Below are positions 25,466 through 34,367 of a stretch of 64,000 nt of DNA, in pieces. The first letter of the stretch is position 1. Every line of letters starts with the position of its first letter. The notes under the pieces are model-generated. The model was not told where the DNA came from, searched no databases, and was given only the letters and a program-made list of their open reading frames with translations. The stretch lies in the NCBI RefSeq assembly GCF_002160055.1, contig NZ_NFJV01000008.1, forward strand, positions 62,001 to 126,000, given 5' to 3'. The position numbers were made by a program, and so were the translations under genes. Source of the DNA: Mediterranea sp. An20. Lineage in GTDB: Bacteria > Bacteroidota > Bacteroidia > Bacteroidales > Bacteroidaceae.

Positions 25466-26431
25466 TCAATGATTAAGAGTTCCCGTATTCAAAACCGGCT
25501 GGGCAGACTCATCGGCACAGAGCACCACGAGCAGGTTGCTTACCATAGCAGCCTTCTTGTCCTCGTCCAAGTCGACCACGTCATCTTTCTTCAGTTTGTC
25601 CAGTGCCATGTGTACCATCGATACGGCCCCTTCCACAATCTTCTCGCGGGCACCGATAATGGCCGATGCCTGCTGGCGGCGCAGCATCACGGCGGCAATC
25701 TCGGGTGCGTAAGCCAAGTAGTTGATGCGGGCTTCCATCACCTCCAACCCAGCCATGACAAGCCGCTCGTTCAGTTTTTGCTCCAGCTGTTCGTTGATTT
25801 CCTCGCCACCCGAACGGAGAGTCAGTTCGCCGGCCTCGCCCTCATTGTCGTCGTAGGCATACTGCCCGGCCACCTGGCGCAGGGCCGCATCGCTCTGTAC
25901 CCGCACGAAATTCTCGAAGGCATTCATACGCCCGGCAACCGCGTTGCCCACGCTGACGGCCACTTCCTTGCCGTTGGAGGCAGGAGCAGAGGCCGAAGCC
26001 ATGGTCTGCGAGTCTATCTCGAACATCGCTTTATACGTGTCCTTCAGCTTCCATACCAGTACCAAGCCGATGAGGATAGGGTTGCCTACTTTGTCGTTCA
26101 CCTTGATAGGCTCAACGTCGAGGTTGCGGGCGCGCAGCGAAAGTTTCTTCTTGTCAAAGAAAGGATTGACCCAATAGAAACCCGTCTCCCGAAACGTGCC
26201 CTTATAGTTGCCGAAGAACACCATGGCGCGTGCCTCGTTCGGCTCCAACTGCATATAGCCTGCCAGCAGGATAAACCACGCCAACGTCAGTACGCTGCCC
26301 GCCACGTAGAGGGCCACACCACCCACGGCAAAGCAGATCACAATAACGGCTGTAAACACCAGCAAATGAAGGAAAAGCATGGCAAAACCATTCATCTTGA
26401 ATCCCTTGAACATAAATTCTTTTGTTTCCAT
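25466..26431 (-). CDS. SPFH/Band-7 (stomatin-like) membrane protein
   Basis: 321 residues from the ATG at 26431; a longer frame to 26479 is rejected because it crosses the promoter. Two membrane segments (about 20-60) precede an SPFH domain (about 70-280), with EPNEARAMVFFGNYKG marking its start, and a helical tail rich in Ala/Glu (RRQQASAIIGAREKIVEGAVSMV) that likely drives oligomerisation. Such proteins form membrane microdomain scaffolds and often hold a protease or hydrolase. Here the partner is probably the adjacent exported hydrolase. First gene of a four-gene unit. Confidence 0.9.
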   Translation of the reverse strand: METKEFMFKGFKMNGFAMLFLHLLVFTAVIVICFAVGGVALYVAGSVLTLAWFILLAGYMQLEPNEARAMVFFGNYKGTFRETGFYWVNPFFDKKKLSLRARNLDVEPIKVNDKVGNPILIGLVLVWKLKDTYKAMFEIDSQTMASASAPASNGKEVAVSVGNAVAGRMNAFENFVRVQSDAALRQVAGQYAYDDNEGEAGELTLRSGGEEINEQLEQKLNERLVMAGLEVMEARINYLAYAPEIAAVMLRRQQASAIIGAREKIVEGAVSMVHMALDKLKKDDVVDLDEDKKAAMVSNLLVVLCADESAQPVLNTGTLNH

Positions 26432-26467
26432 AGCGAATAAAATTAGAATGATATTATTTTGATAACA

Positions 26468-26498
26468 CAAAGATAACATCTATTTTGGATACGGACAA
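26468..26498 (-). promoter_or_regulatory. promoter of the SPFH cluster
   Basis: On the minus strand, TTTG (complement 26495-26498), a 19-nt spacer, then TATCTTTG (complement 26468-26475). This is a full match to the Bacteroides -33/-7 consensus, 37 bp before the SPFH ATG. Confidence 0.8.
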
Positions 26499-26632
26499 AT
26501 TATATCTGGTTTATTTTCAATAAAAATGCCGGATGCCCCGAATGGCATAGGCAGAGAACTTCCATCCACGGCTTCAACCCGCGGATGCTCCCCCAAGAAC
26601 CTGCCAGAGCAGACCGCTGGTACCCCCCTATA

Positions 26633-26720
26633 CTTTACTCCTCTGCTTCCTCTATATAAGAAGCCGGCTTCTCAAGGCTTAGAAGTTTCGTCCGAAGCGC
26701 TTAGAAGTTCAGCCCCAAGA
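26633..26720 (+). repeat. 22-nt-period array D
   Basis: Unit hexamers CTTTAC (26633), TATAAG (26655), GCTTAG (26677) and GCTTAG (26699) are exactly 22 nt apart. The internal AAGCCGGCTTCTCAAG resembles array C units. It lies about 100 bp upstream of the heparinase promoter. Confidence 0.75.
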
Positions 26721-26858
26721 CCGGGCAAAGAATCTGTGCCGAAATTGCCAAGCTACTGGTTTTCTGGCAGCATTTTTTCAGCTCACCATTATTTTTATAT
26801 TCCCCAAAATATCTTACCTTTGCTTCATAAAACAACTATTAAAAACATATTTAACACG

Positions 26859-28763
26859 ATGAAAAGAATCTGTCTATTAACTATCGCGCTATTACTCTGC
26901 GCAACGTGGGCATCCGGCTACACCGAACGTAACCTTTTACAAAAAGAAGCCGACTTGGAGAAACTGAAAGAAGTGCTTGTCATGAACCAGCAATGGGTAG
27001 AATATCCCGCCTATGCCGACCGCGCCGGATGGGATTCGCTCATGGGGGCGTATAAAGAAACGTATATCAGACAAGGCGAGAAGCTGCTCGATTATTCTTG
27101 GAAGAGAGTAAATGCCACCGATTATCTGGAATTTGAACGGAGCGGAAACCGGGACATCATGGAAGGGCCGCTCGAAGCGAACAACCGAGCCATCACCGAT
27201 TTGTTGCTGGCCGAACTGGCCGAAGGGAAAGGCAGGTTTACAGACCAGCTGATAAACGGTGTGTTCCAGGCGTGCGAAATGACCTCATGGGCTCTCGCCG
27301 CCCATCTTATCGTACAGCCGTCCAACCGCTCCTTGCCCGTCTACGACTATCCGGTCATCGACCTGGTATCCGGTGACATGGGCGGACTGCTCTCGTGGAC
27401 TTATTATTTCATGCACGAGACATTCGACAAGGTGAACCCGGAAATCTCCCGCCGCTTGCGCCACGAAATCGAAACGCGTGTCATGCAACCTTATCTCACC
27501 AACGACTCTTTCTGGTGGATGGGACGACAAAACAAGGGACGCATGCTGAACAACTGGAACCCGTGGTGCAACAGCAATGTGCTGATGTGCTTCCTGCTGA
27601 TGGAGAACGACCGCGACCGGCTGGCGCAAGCCGTGTATCTGACCATGCAATCGGTCGACGAGTTCTTCAACTACATCAAGGCAGACGGCGGCTGTGAGGA
27701 AGGACCGTCTTACTGGGGACATGCAGCCGGCAAGACGCTGGATTACTTGGAACTACTGTATGACGCAACCGGGGGGGAAGTCAGCATTTTCGACGAACCG
27801 ATGATACGGAAGATGGGCGAATACATCTCACGCTCGTACATAGGTAACGGCTGGGTGGTGAATTTTGCCGACGCGTCGGCAAAGGGTGATGCCAATGCCG
27901 CCTTGGTCTACCGCTTCGGAAAGGCTGTGAACAGCGACGAACTGAAAGGATTTGCCGCACTGATGCGCAAGCCGAAAGCCGCCCCACGCAACGGACGGGA
28001 TTTCTTCCGCACACTGGCTGCACTGGCCATAGACGGGGAATTGCAGGAGGCCACGCCCAAGCATGAGATTCCTCCTTTCACCTGGTATCCGGAAACAGAA
28101 TTCTGCTACATGAGCCAGCATGGAATGTTCCTCGCCACCAAGGGAGGATACAATGACGAAAGCCATAATCATAACGATGTGGGCACCTTCTCGCTTTGGA
28201 TAGACCAGACGCCTGTGCTGATTGATGCCGGCGTGGGCACCTACACGCGGCAAACCTTCAGCAGCGAACGTTACAGCATCTGGACCATGCAGAGCAACTA
28301 CCACAATCTGCCTCTGATTAACGGTGTGCCCGAAAGCTATGGCAGAAAGTACAAAGCCACGGACGTGAAAGCACAACCGGGATTCTTTGAGGTTAACATC
28401 GCCACGGCCTATCCCCAGGAAGCCAAAGTGAAGCAATGGCTCCGCTCGTACCGCCTGAAAGGGAAACAGGTGAAGATAAACGATGCGTTTGAACTGGAAG
28501 AGGCCGTATCGCCCAACATTGTCAACTTCCTGACTTGGGGAGAGGTGGATACCTCTACGGCGGGAAAAGTCCGCATCCGAATCAATGGCACACAAGCAGA
28601 ATTGTCTTATGACCCCGACTGCTTCGAACTGACCACGGAAACGAAGGAACTAACCGATCCGAAGCTGTCCAACGTATGGGGCAAGGGAATCTACCGCCTG
28701 TGTTTCAAGGCGAGACAGCAGGTCAAGAAAGGAAATTATTCATTCACCGTCAAACGGCTGTAG
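26859..28763 (+). CDS. heparinase II/III-family polysaccharide lyase or relative
   Basis: 634 residues from the ATG at 26859. Signal peptide (1-20, ATWASG), an alpha-helical toroid (about 40-350, with DGGCEEGPSYWGHAAGKTLDYL) and a C-terminal beta-sandwich (about 370-630). ATKGGYNDESHNHNDVGTF is the usual metal/catalytic region of the heparinase II/III-like family. Likely degrades acidic polysaccharides by beta-elimination, but the family also acts on alginate and other uronates. No SusC/D, sulfatase or second lyase is adjacent, which is atypical for such an enzyme in Bacteroides; substrate unassigned. Confidence 0.85.
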   Translation: MKRICLLTIALLLCATWASGYTERNLLQKEADLEKLKEVLVMNQQWVEYPAYADRAGWDSLMGAYKETYIRQGEKLLDYSWKRVNATDYLEFERSGNRDIMEGPLEANNRAITDLLLAELAEGKGRFTDQLINGVFQACEMTSWALAAHLIVQPSNRSLPVYDYPVIDLVSGDMGGLLSWTYYFMHETFDKVNPEISRRLRHEIETRVMQPYLTNDSFWWMGRQNKGRMLNNWNPWCNSNVLMCFLLMENDRDRLAQAVYLTMQSVDEFFNYIKADGGCEEGPSYWGHAAGKTLDYLELLYDATGGEVSIFDEPMIRKMGEYISRSYIGNGWVVNFADASAKGDANAALVYRFGKAVNSDELKGFAALMRKPKAAPRNGRDFFRTLAALAIDGELQEATPKHEIPPFTWYPETEFCYMSQHGMFLATKGGYNDESHNHNDVGTFSLWIDQTPVLIDAGVGTYTRQTFSSERYSIWTMQSNYHNLPLINGVPESYGRKYKATDVKAQPGFFEVNIATAYPQEAKVKQWLRSYRLKGKQVKINDAFELEEAVSPNIVNFLTWGEVDTSTAGKVRIRINGTQAELSYDPDCFELTTETKELTDPKLSNVWGKGIYRLCFKARQQVKKGNYSFTVKRL

Positions 28764-28796
28764 GCAACGGCCACGGGCATAATCGGCCGCAAGAAA

Positions 28797-28846
28797 CAAA
28801 AAGCGCCGGGGGAATCCGCATCTGCGTTTTCCTCCGGTGCTTTTTT
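28797..28846. terminator. bidirectional terminator between convergent genes
   Basis: A 12-bp stem (28803-28814 with 28829-28840; two G-U pairs on the RNA) flanked by A-run and TTTTTT (28841-28846). It serves the heparinase gene (+) and the outer-membrane barrel gene (-). Confidence 0.88.
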
Positions 28847-28859
28847 CATCATCATGGAC

Positions 28860-31190
28860 CTACATGCGGCGGCGCTGCTCCTGTCCGGCACCGGTGCCCT
28901 TGTATTTACTCCTTGAGGCATTGAACCTGTAACGCAAGGTGAAGCGGAAGCGGCGGCGCGTCTCCTGTTCGATGGTCATCAAGCGGTTGCCGCTATACAG
29001 GGTCAGCGGGGCCCGGCTGGAGTTGAAGAGGTCGGTGCCCTGAAGCTGGAGGCTGAGGCGGTCGTCCAGGAAGCCTTTGTAGAGCGAAGCGTCCATGCTC
29101 CACGAAGGGCGAAACACATGATAGCTCTCTTCATGGCCGCGCGTCTGTGCGCTGAGGTCAAGGTTGAGCCGGAAGCCGAGTGGAAGGTCGAACGTGTTGC
29201 CCCAACGGAAAGAGGCCATGGGGTGGTTGAACAGTTCCCGCCCGTCGGGCGTATCGACGTAAAACCCTTGTTGAGACAGCATGGCGGTAAACTGGGGAGA
29301 CCAGAGGCCGATGGTGGGAGCCAGGGTGAGCGCAGCGTTGAAGTAGTCGGCATCGGTCGTGTTGATGTATTGCACAAGGCTGATGGCGGGATTCGCCTCG
29401 TCGTACATGCCGCTGTGGTAGAGAAAGCCATCGCGCACGTGACGGTAGCCCAGATTCAGATAGACCCACTTCCAGGCGGCACTGAGCGAGAGGCGGTGTA
29501 CCAGCGAAGGGTTCAGGGCTGGGTTGCCGCTCTCGTAGGTATAACGGTTGATGTAGGTGACGCTGTTGCGCAGCTGCCAGTAGTTGGGACGGTTGATGCT
29601 GCCGGAGTAGGTCAGCTGCAGTTGCACGTCCTTGCCCACAGGCATCAGGAGGGAGAGGGAGGGGAAGACATTGTCGTACGTGCGGCTCTGCCCTTCGATG
29701 CGCCGCTCCTGCTCATAGTAGTCGGAGACGAGGTGCTCGTAGCGCACGCCCGCCTTGGCCTGCAACTTCCCGAAGGAACGGCCATACTCCAGAAAGACGG
29801 ACCAGGCATTTTCGCAGATGCGGCTGTCATCATCTTGCAGGATGCCTTCGGCATTGGTGTATCGGTTCAGGCGGTTGGTGTAGGTGTACTCGCTGCCCAG
29901 CGACAGGTTGCCTCCCCACAGGGGATGTTCCACTAAGAGCTTGGCGGCGTATAGCGTGTTCTCCTGCTGCGAACGGTTGGTGACGGTCTGCTCCTGCGGT
30001 GTGGACGCACCGGCGGGCGTCACCTGCTCCAGCATGTTCTGCGGGGTCTTGGCAGTGGACCACAAGCCGTCGGCGTTGAAGTCGATGGTCCAGTCGCCCA
30101 GTCGGCCATTGTAGTAGGCGTTGGCAGAGTGGGCGTAGCGGGTGCGGTTTTCCCAGCCGCTGCTGACACTGGTTTCGTACAACTCGCCATCGCGGTAAAC
30201 GCTGGTGGGCAAGGGCGGAATGCTCCATTTATTCTTGGGCGTGCGGTCGAAGTCGTAGTAGGCGCCGATGGAATGGCGGTCGTTGAACTGGTAGTTCAGC
30301 GTCAGCGTGGTCTCTAAGTTCTGCGAGTGATTGCGGGTATTGACATTGCTCTCCTGCCGCCAGGTGTGGTCGAGGAAGGTTTCCTGCACCAGTCCCTTGT
30401 TATCTTCTTCACGTCTGTCGGAAGCATAGAGCATGGCGTTGAGGTCGAAGCCACCACGGCGGTAATTGAGATTAATCTGGTTGAGCACGCTCCAGCCGTA
30501 GCTATAATTGGTACTGAACCGATCGTTGACACCCAGGCCCTCACCCTGCGGCCGCTTGGTGTAGATGCGCACCACGGCCTGAACTGAAGCATCGTAGCGC
30601 GCGCCGGGATTACGGATGACCTCAACACTGCGGATATTGTCGGATGAGAGCTGGTCCAGTTCGGAAGCGTTGCGCATCTTACGCCCGTTGATATACACCT
30701 CGGCCGAGCCGCTGCCGAAGACGCTCACCGCGCCCTCGTCTGCCGACAACCCCGGGATGCGGTTCAGCAGGTCGTTACCCGTGCCGGCCTGCTCCAAGAC
30801 ACTGCCCTGCACGGTGGTCACCTGGGCATCGCCCTTCAACCGCACTTTGGGCAGGTTAGCGCGAACGGTCACTTCGCCCAGCATCTGCGCATCGAGTTGC
30901 AACGCCAGGGTTCCGATGTCTGCCCCCACGACCTCTTTATATAATGTAGTATAACCGATAAAGGAGGCGCGCAGCAACCGACCACGGGTCGAGGCTGGAA
31001 GAGAAAAGCATCCGTCGTCGCCGCTCACCGCACCCGCCACGTAGGCCGAATCGGGCAGGGAGAGGAGGACAACATTGACATACGGAAAGGGTTGACCTTG
31101 TTCGTCGACTATTCGGCCTTTGAAAAGGGTCTGGGCGAAGACGCCCGTCAGCGTGGCGAGGCACGCCAAGAAGAGTAAGATTCGTTTCAT
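28860..31190 (-). CDS. outer-membrane beta-barrel (TonB-receptor-type) protein with carboxypeptidase-like N-terminal domain
   Basis: A 776-residue protein. Signal peptide (1-19), a CarboxypepD_reg-like Ig domain (about 22-105, KGRIVDEQGQPFPYVNVVLL), a plug (about 115-210, with VYINGRKMRNASELDQLSSDNIRSVEVIRNPGARYDA in pieces) and a long barrel of the 'outer membrane beta-barrel family'. A TonB box is not evident, so energised import is uncertain. The gene has a -7 box at 31222-31229 and lies downstream of a TPR/HTH regulator in the same orientation. Substrate unknown. Confidence 0.88.
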   Translation of the reverse strand: MKRILLFLACLATLTGVFAQTLFKGRIVDEQGQPFPYVNVVLLSLPDSAYVAGAVSGDDGCFSLPASTRGRLLRASFIGYTTLYKEVVGADIGTLALQLDAQMLGEVTVRANLPKVRLKGDAQVTTVQGSVLEQAGTGNDLLNRIPGLSADEGAVSVFGSGSAEVYINGRKMRNASELDQLSSDNIRSVEVIRNPGARYDASVQAVVRIYTKRPQGEGLGVNDRFSTNYSYGWSVLNQINLNYRRGGFDLNAMLYASDRREEDNKGLVQETFLDHTWRQESNVNTRNHSQNLETTLTLNYQFNDRHSIGAYYDFDRTPKNKWSIPPLPTSVYRDGELYETSVSSGWENRTRYAHSANAYYNGRLGDWTIDFNADGLWSTAKTPQNMLEQVTPAGASTPQEQTVTNRSQQENTLYAAKLLVEHPLWGGNLSLGSEYTYTNRLNRYTNAEGILQDDDSRICENAWSVFLEYGRSFGKLQAKAGVRYEHLVSDYYEQERRIEGQSRTYDNVFPSLSLLMPVGKDVQLQLTYSGSINRPNYWQLRNSVTYINRYTYESGNPALNPSLVHRLSLSAAWKWVYLNLGYRHVRDGFLYHSGMYDEANPAISLVQYINTTDADYFNAALTLAPTIGLWSPQFTAMLSQQGFYVDTPDGRELFNHPMASFRWGNTFDLPLGFRLNLDLSAQTRGHEESYHVFRPSWSMDASLYKGFLDDRLSLQLQGTDLFNSSRAPLTLYSGNRLMTIEQETRRRFRFTLRYRFNASRSKYKGTGAGQEQRRRM

Positions 31191-31221
31191 ATCGCGTTAC
31201 GTTTTTAAGTTTCTTTGCCTA

Positions 31222-31229
31222 CAAAGTTA
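31222..31229 (-). promoter_or_regulatory. -7 box of the outer-membrane barrel gene
   Basis: TAACTTTG on the minus strand (complement CAAAGTTA), about 32 bp before the ATG. Direct copies of TCTATAT lie upstream at 31253, 31274 and 31328 and may be activator sites. Confidence 0.65.
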
Positions 31230-31383
31230 AGGCGAAAGAAGCTCTCAAACGGTCTATATGAACGACTAAAAAGTCTATATAAAGCCGACAGACCTCACTG
31301 GTTAACAAGCATTTAACGAACCACTCTTCTATATCAGCCTCAGGCTCGTCTATGCCCCGTCCATATCCCCCGCAGCCGGACGG

Positions 31384-33030
31384 TCAGGAAGCGAGGAAAG
31401 ACACGATGTCTCCTTTCTCATCCATGCCGAGCTTCTTGCGGATGGTAGTCTTGCGCTGGTAGATGGTGGGGACGCTCTGACCGGTGAGGACACTGATTTC
31501 CTTGGTGGTGAAGTCAGCACGGAGCAGGCAACAGAGTTGCTGTTCCTTGTCGGTCAGCAGCGTACCAAAACGGGCGACAAGCCGAGCATGAAAGTTATCG
31601 TAAAGACGGTCAATGAGGGGATAGAGGTCGTCCCACACCAACAACCCTTCGGCTGTGTCGTCCGGATGCGGCAAGGTAGAGAAGCGGCGTAGCAATTCCT
31701 GATTTTGTGCCGTGGGCTGTCCTGCCACGAGTCGTATCAGACCTAACTGCTGCAGGAGAATGCGGCGGAACAAGCGGTCGTCTTCCCTGGCAGACAAGGC
31801 CGTGGATGAGGGCGAAGGGACAGAAACCTCAGCCAACAGACGGTCGAGGGTTTCGATGCGCTCTTCAGCCTCAATCAGGCGAGCGCGGCGACGGTGGAAC
31901 AGATAGAAAGTCGTCCCGCCTATGAGCAGCAGGAACAACAATGCGCCCTGAAGCCAAAGGCGCATACGCTGGCGGTCGACCAGCAGGTGCAGGTTAGCTT
32001 CGGACAGGTCGTCACGCGTGCGGTCTTTCTGACGTATGGTACTGTGCAGGGCGTTGAGGGCGTTGCCCACGGAATCGTTGTAGCGCATTAGGCTAAGGTA
32101 GTCGAAGGTGCCGGTGCAGGCGTAGTCCAGCACACCTTGCAGGTAGCCCAACTGGTTTTCGGCAGTCACAGACTTATACCCCTCTCGGTGGTAATAGGCC
32201 CGTCCTTTGTCCAAGTAATATTGGGCAGAATCGAAACGTCCCAACTTCAAGAAACATTCGCTCATCGTGACACAAGCAATGTCCAGCACATCGGGACTGT
32301 CCGTGAGGTCCAGTAAACGGTGCAGCAAACGGATGGCCTCGTAATAGTCGATTGAGACGTAGACCATCATCTGGGCTTGGTTGCGCAAGTAGCGGACAGC
32401 CTGGGTAGTGTCACCTTGCTGTAAGGCCAGGACAACGCTGCGATTAGTATGCCAGACAGCGGAATCAGCTTTCTGCAAGCCCAGGCAGATGCCCAGCGAA
32501 AAATGATTGGCGGCCGTTTCGCGCAAGGTCAAGGCACGGCGATAGGCATCGGCAGCGCGGGTATAATCCTTATAGGTATAGACGTAGCACTCACCCTTTT
32601 CCGCCAAGAAGTCACCTGCCCGGATGCAGTCATCCCACGACAAGGCTTGGACACAGCCGCTGTCCAGTACAGCCAACTCCCGGTCATGGTGCCCCTTAGC
32701 GTGCAGGTAGGCGGCTTTCAGCAGGTAGGAAGTCAGGAGACGGGCGCTATCACCGGACGTAGTGAAGTAGTCAAAGGCAGGCAAGATGAGGGAGTCCTCA
32801 GTCATGGAAGCATTCCGGTCATAATCCACGTATGCCCTCAGCCAGCCGTAACGCAGGCGATCTTCGCGGGGCAGCAGTTCGGGACGCTCCATTTGCCTCA
32901 ACAAGACGGCAACGCTATCGGTGTTTGTCAGCCAAAGGGTATCGGCATGGCGCAACAACGTAAGGTCATCCGCCCCGCGACGACAAGCAGTCGTCAGCAA
33001 CAGGCAAGCGAACAGGACAAACAAGCGCAT
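31384..33030 (-). CDS. membrane TPR regulator with LuxR-like HTH
   Basis: 548 residues from the ATG at 33030 (ATG at 33036 and GTG at 33042 also possible). A signal peptide/lipobox-like start (LLLTTACRRG), TPR-like helices (about 30-310), one membrane span (about 360-378, LQGALLFLLLIGGTTFYLF), a coiled coil and a C-terminal HTH (about 480-545, LLTDKEQQLCCLLRADFTTKEISVLTG). This architecture is typical of Bacteroidetes: the TPR part faces the periplasm, the HTH the cytoplasm. Its likely target is the adjacent barrel gene 190 bp downstream. Signal unknown. Confidence 0.86.
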   Translation of the reverse strand: MRLFVLFACLLLTTACRRGADDLTLLRHADTLWLTNTDSVAVLLRQMERPELLPREDRLRYGWLRAYVDYDRNASMTEDSLILPAFDYFTTSGDSARLLTSYLLKAAYLHAKGHHDRELAVLDSGCVQALSWDDCIRAGDFLAEKGECYVYTYKDYTRAADAYRRALTLRETAANHFSLGICLGLQKADSAVWHTNRSVVLALQQGDTTQAVRYLRNQAQMMVYVSIDYYEAIRLLHRLLDLTDSPDVLDIACVTMSECFLKLGRFDSAQYYLDKGRAYYHREGYKSVTAENQLGYLQGVLDYACTGTFDYLSLMRYNDSVGNALNALHSTIRQKDRTRDDLSEANLHLLVDRQRMRLWLQGALLFLLLIGGTTFYLFHRRRARLIEAEERIETLDRLLAEVSVPSPSSTALSAREDDRLFRRILLQQLGLIRLVAGQPTAQNQELLRRFSTLPHPDDTAEGLLVWDDLYPLIDRLYDNFHARLVARFGTLLTDKEQQLCCLLRADFTTKEISVLTGQSVPTIYQRKTTIRKKLGMDEKGDIVSFLAS

Positions 33031-33048
33031 CGACATATACACAATATA

Positions 33049-34218
33049 TTATATATGGGACACCGCTGCTTCCAATTGTTCCAACGCCTGCTTCAGCACC
33101 GCCCGCGGACAACCCACGTTGAGGCGCATGAAGCCTTCGCCTCCCTGTCCGAACATGGTGCCGTCGTTCAATGCCAGACGAGCCCCATCGGCAAAGAGGC
33201 GCAAAAGCTCTGACTGCGCAAGACCGAGACGGCGGCAATCCAAGAAAATAAGATAAGAGGCCTGCGGACGTATCATGCCGATGGAAGGAATACGCTCCCG
33301 CAGGAATGCTTCGGTAAAGTCAATGTTGCCCTGGATATAAGTCAATAACTGTAAGAGCCACTCTTCACCCTGACGATAAGCAGCGGCACAACCCACATAG
33401 GCCAGCATGTGACCCTCGCTGAACTCGCCTGCCTCCATAAATTCATGAAAACGGTGGCGGATGTCGGGATTGACAGCAACAGCATAAGATGAAGCCAGCC
33501 CCGGCATGTTGAACGCCTTGCTGGGCGCCATGAACGTAAGGCTGATGTCGGCAGCTTCGGGCGACACGGTAGCAAAGGGATGGTGGCTGTAGCCGGGCAG
33601 TGTTAGATCGGCATGAATCTCGTCAGAAAGCACCATCACACCGTAGCGGTGGCAAATGTCGGCCACGCGGCGCAATTCGTCCGCTGTCCAGACGCGCCCG
33701 CCGGGATTGTGAGGGTTGCAGAGTATGAGCACGCGGCATCCCTCAACGTCATGTTCCAGACGGTCGAAGTCGATGTGGTAATACCCGTCGCGCAGGTCGA
33801 GGGGCGAGAATACCACCTCGCGCTTCAATTTCTGCGTCACAAGGAAGAAAGGATGATAGACAGGCGGCATCACCAGCACACGGTCGCCGGGACGGGTGAA
33901 GCACAGCAGGGCGAAAGCCTGAGCGCGGACAATGCCGGGCACAAAACAAAGCCAGTCCGTTTCAATCTGCCAGCCGTGGCGGTGCAGCAGCCAGTCCTTT
34001 ATGGCTGGTGCCCAGTCGTCACAGGGGCGAGTATAACCCAGGATGCCGGACGAGAGTTGGCGTTGCAGGGCATCCATTACGAAAGGAGGTGTACGGAAGT
34101 CCATGTCTGCCACCCACATAGGAAGGAGGTCATCGCGCCCCCAAAGTTCTTTCACGCCATCCCACTTTACTGAGTCAGTTCCGCGGCGCAGTATCAGTTC
34201 ATCAAAATCGTAAGTCAT
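33049..34218 (-). CDS. MalY/PatB-type PLP-dependent C-S lyase
   Basis: 389 residues from the ATG at 34218. A fold-type I aminotransferase-like protein; the PLP lysine lies in MAPSKAFNMPGL and the cofactor-contact ILCNPHNPGGRVW is visible. Members cleave cystathionine or cysteine (releasing sulfide, pyruvate and ammonia) and the MalY group also acts as a regulator in E. coli; only the enzymatic role is inferred here. Promoter: TACTTTTG at 34242-34249 (complement). It ends 18 bp before the TPR regulator, so the two may share a transcript. Confidence 0.9.
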   Translation of the reverse strand: MTYDFDELILRRGTDSVKWDGVKELWGRDDLLPMWVADMDFRTPPFVMDALQRQLSSGILGYTRPCDDWAPAIKDWLLHRHGWQIETDWLCFVPGIVRAQAFALLCFTRPGDRVLVMPPVYHPFFLVTQKLKREVVFSPLDLRDGYYHIDFDRLEHDVEGCRVLILCNPHNPGGRVWTADELRRVADICHRYGVMVLSDEIHADLTLPGYSHHPFATVSPEAADISLTFMAPSKAFNMPGLASSYAVAVNPDIRHRFHEFMEAGEFSEGHMLAYVGCAAAYRQGEEWLLQLLTYIQGNIDFTEAFLRERIPSIGMIRPQASYLIFLDCRRLGLAQSELLRLFADGARLALNDGTMFGQGGEGFMRLNVGCPRAVLKQALEQLEAAVSHI

Positions 34219-34241
34219 AGTCGTATCTTTCAAAATGCAGG

Positions 34242-34278
34242 CAAAAGTACGAATTCTCCCGATATTTTCTTATTTTTG
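34242..34278. promoter_or_regulatory. divergent promoters of the C-S lyase and HAD phosphatase genes
   Basis: TACTTTTG on the minus strand (complement CAAAAGTA, 34242-34249) points to the lyase gene. TATTTTTG on the plus strand (34271-34278) points to the phosphatase gene. Both fit TAnnTTTG. Confidence 0.6.
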
Positions 34279-34367
34279 CAGACAAAACCTCCGTACGGAC
34301 TTCCACCTGACGGAGTACATATTGACTGCCTCTGCGCGTGAACAACATCTTATGCATCACTGACATT

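Larger units (their letters stand above)
26432..26858. other. 427-bp divergent intergenic region
   Basis: Holds the SPFH promoter on the left, array D (26633-26720) in the middle and the heparinase-gene promoter on the right, with the box TACCTTTG at 26815-26822. No gene is supported; the open frame running into the heparinase gene from 26526 crosses that promoter. Confidence 0.7.

Noticed and set aside
26526..26858. N-terminal extension of the heparinase-like protein
   Set aside because: It crosses the -7 box and array D and precedes a good signal peptide that begins at 26859.
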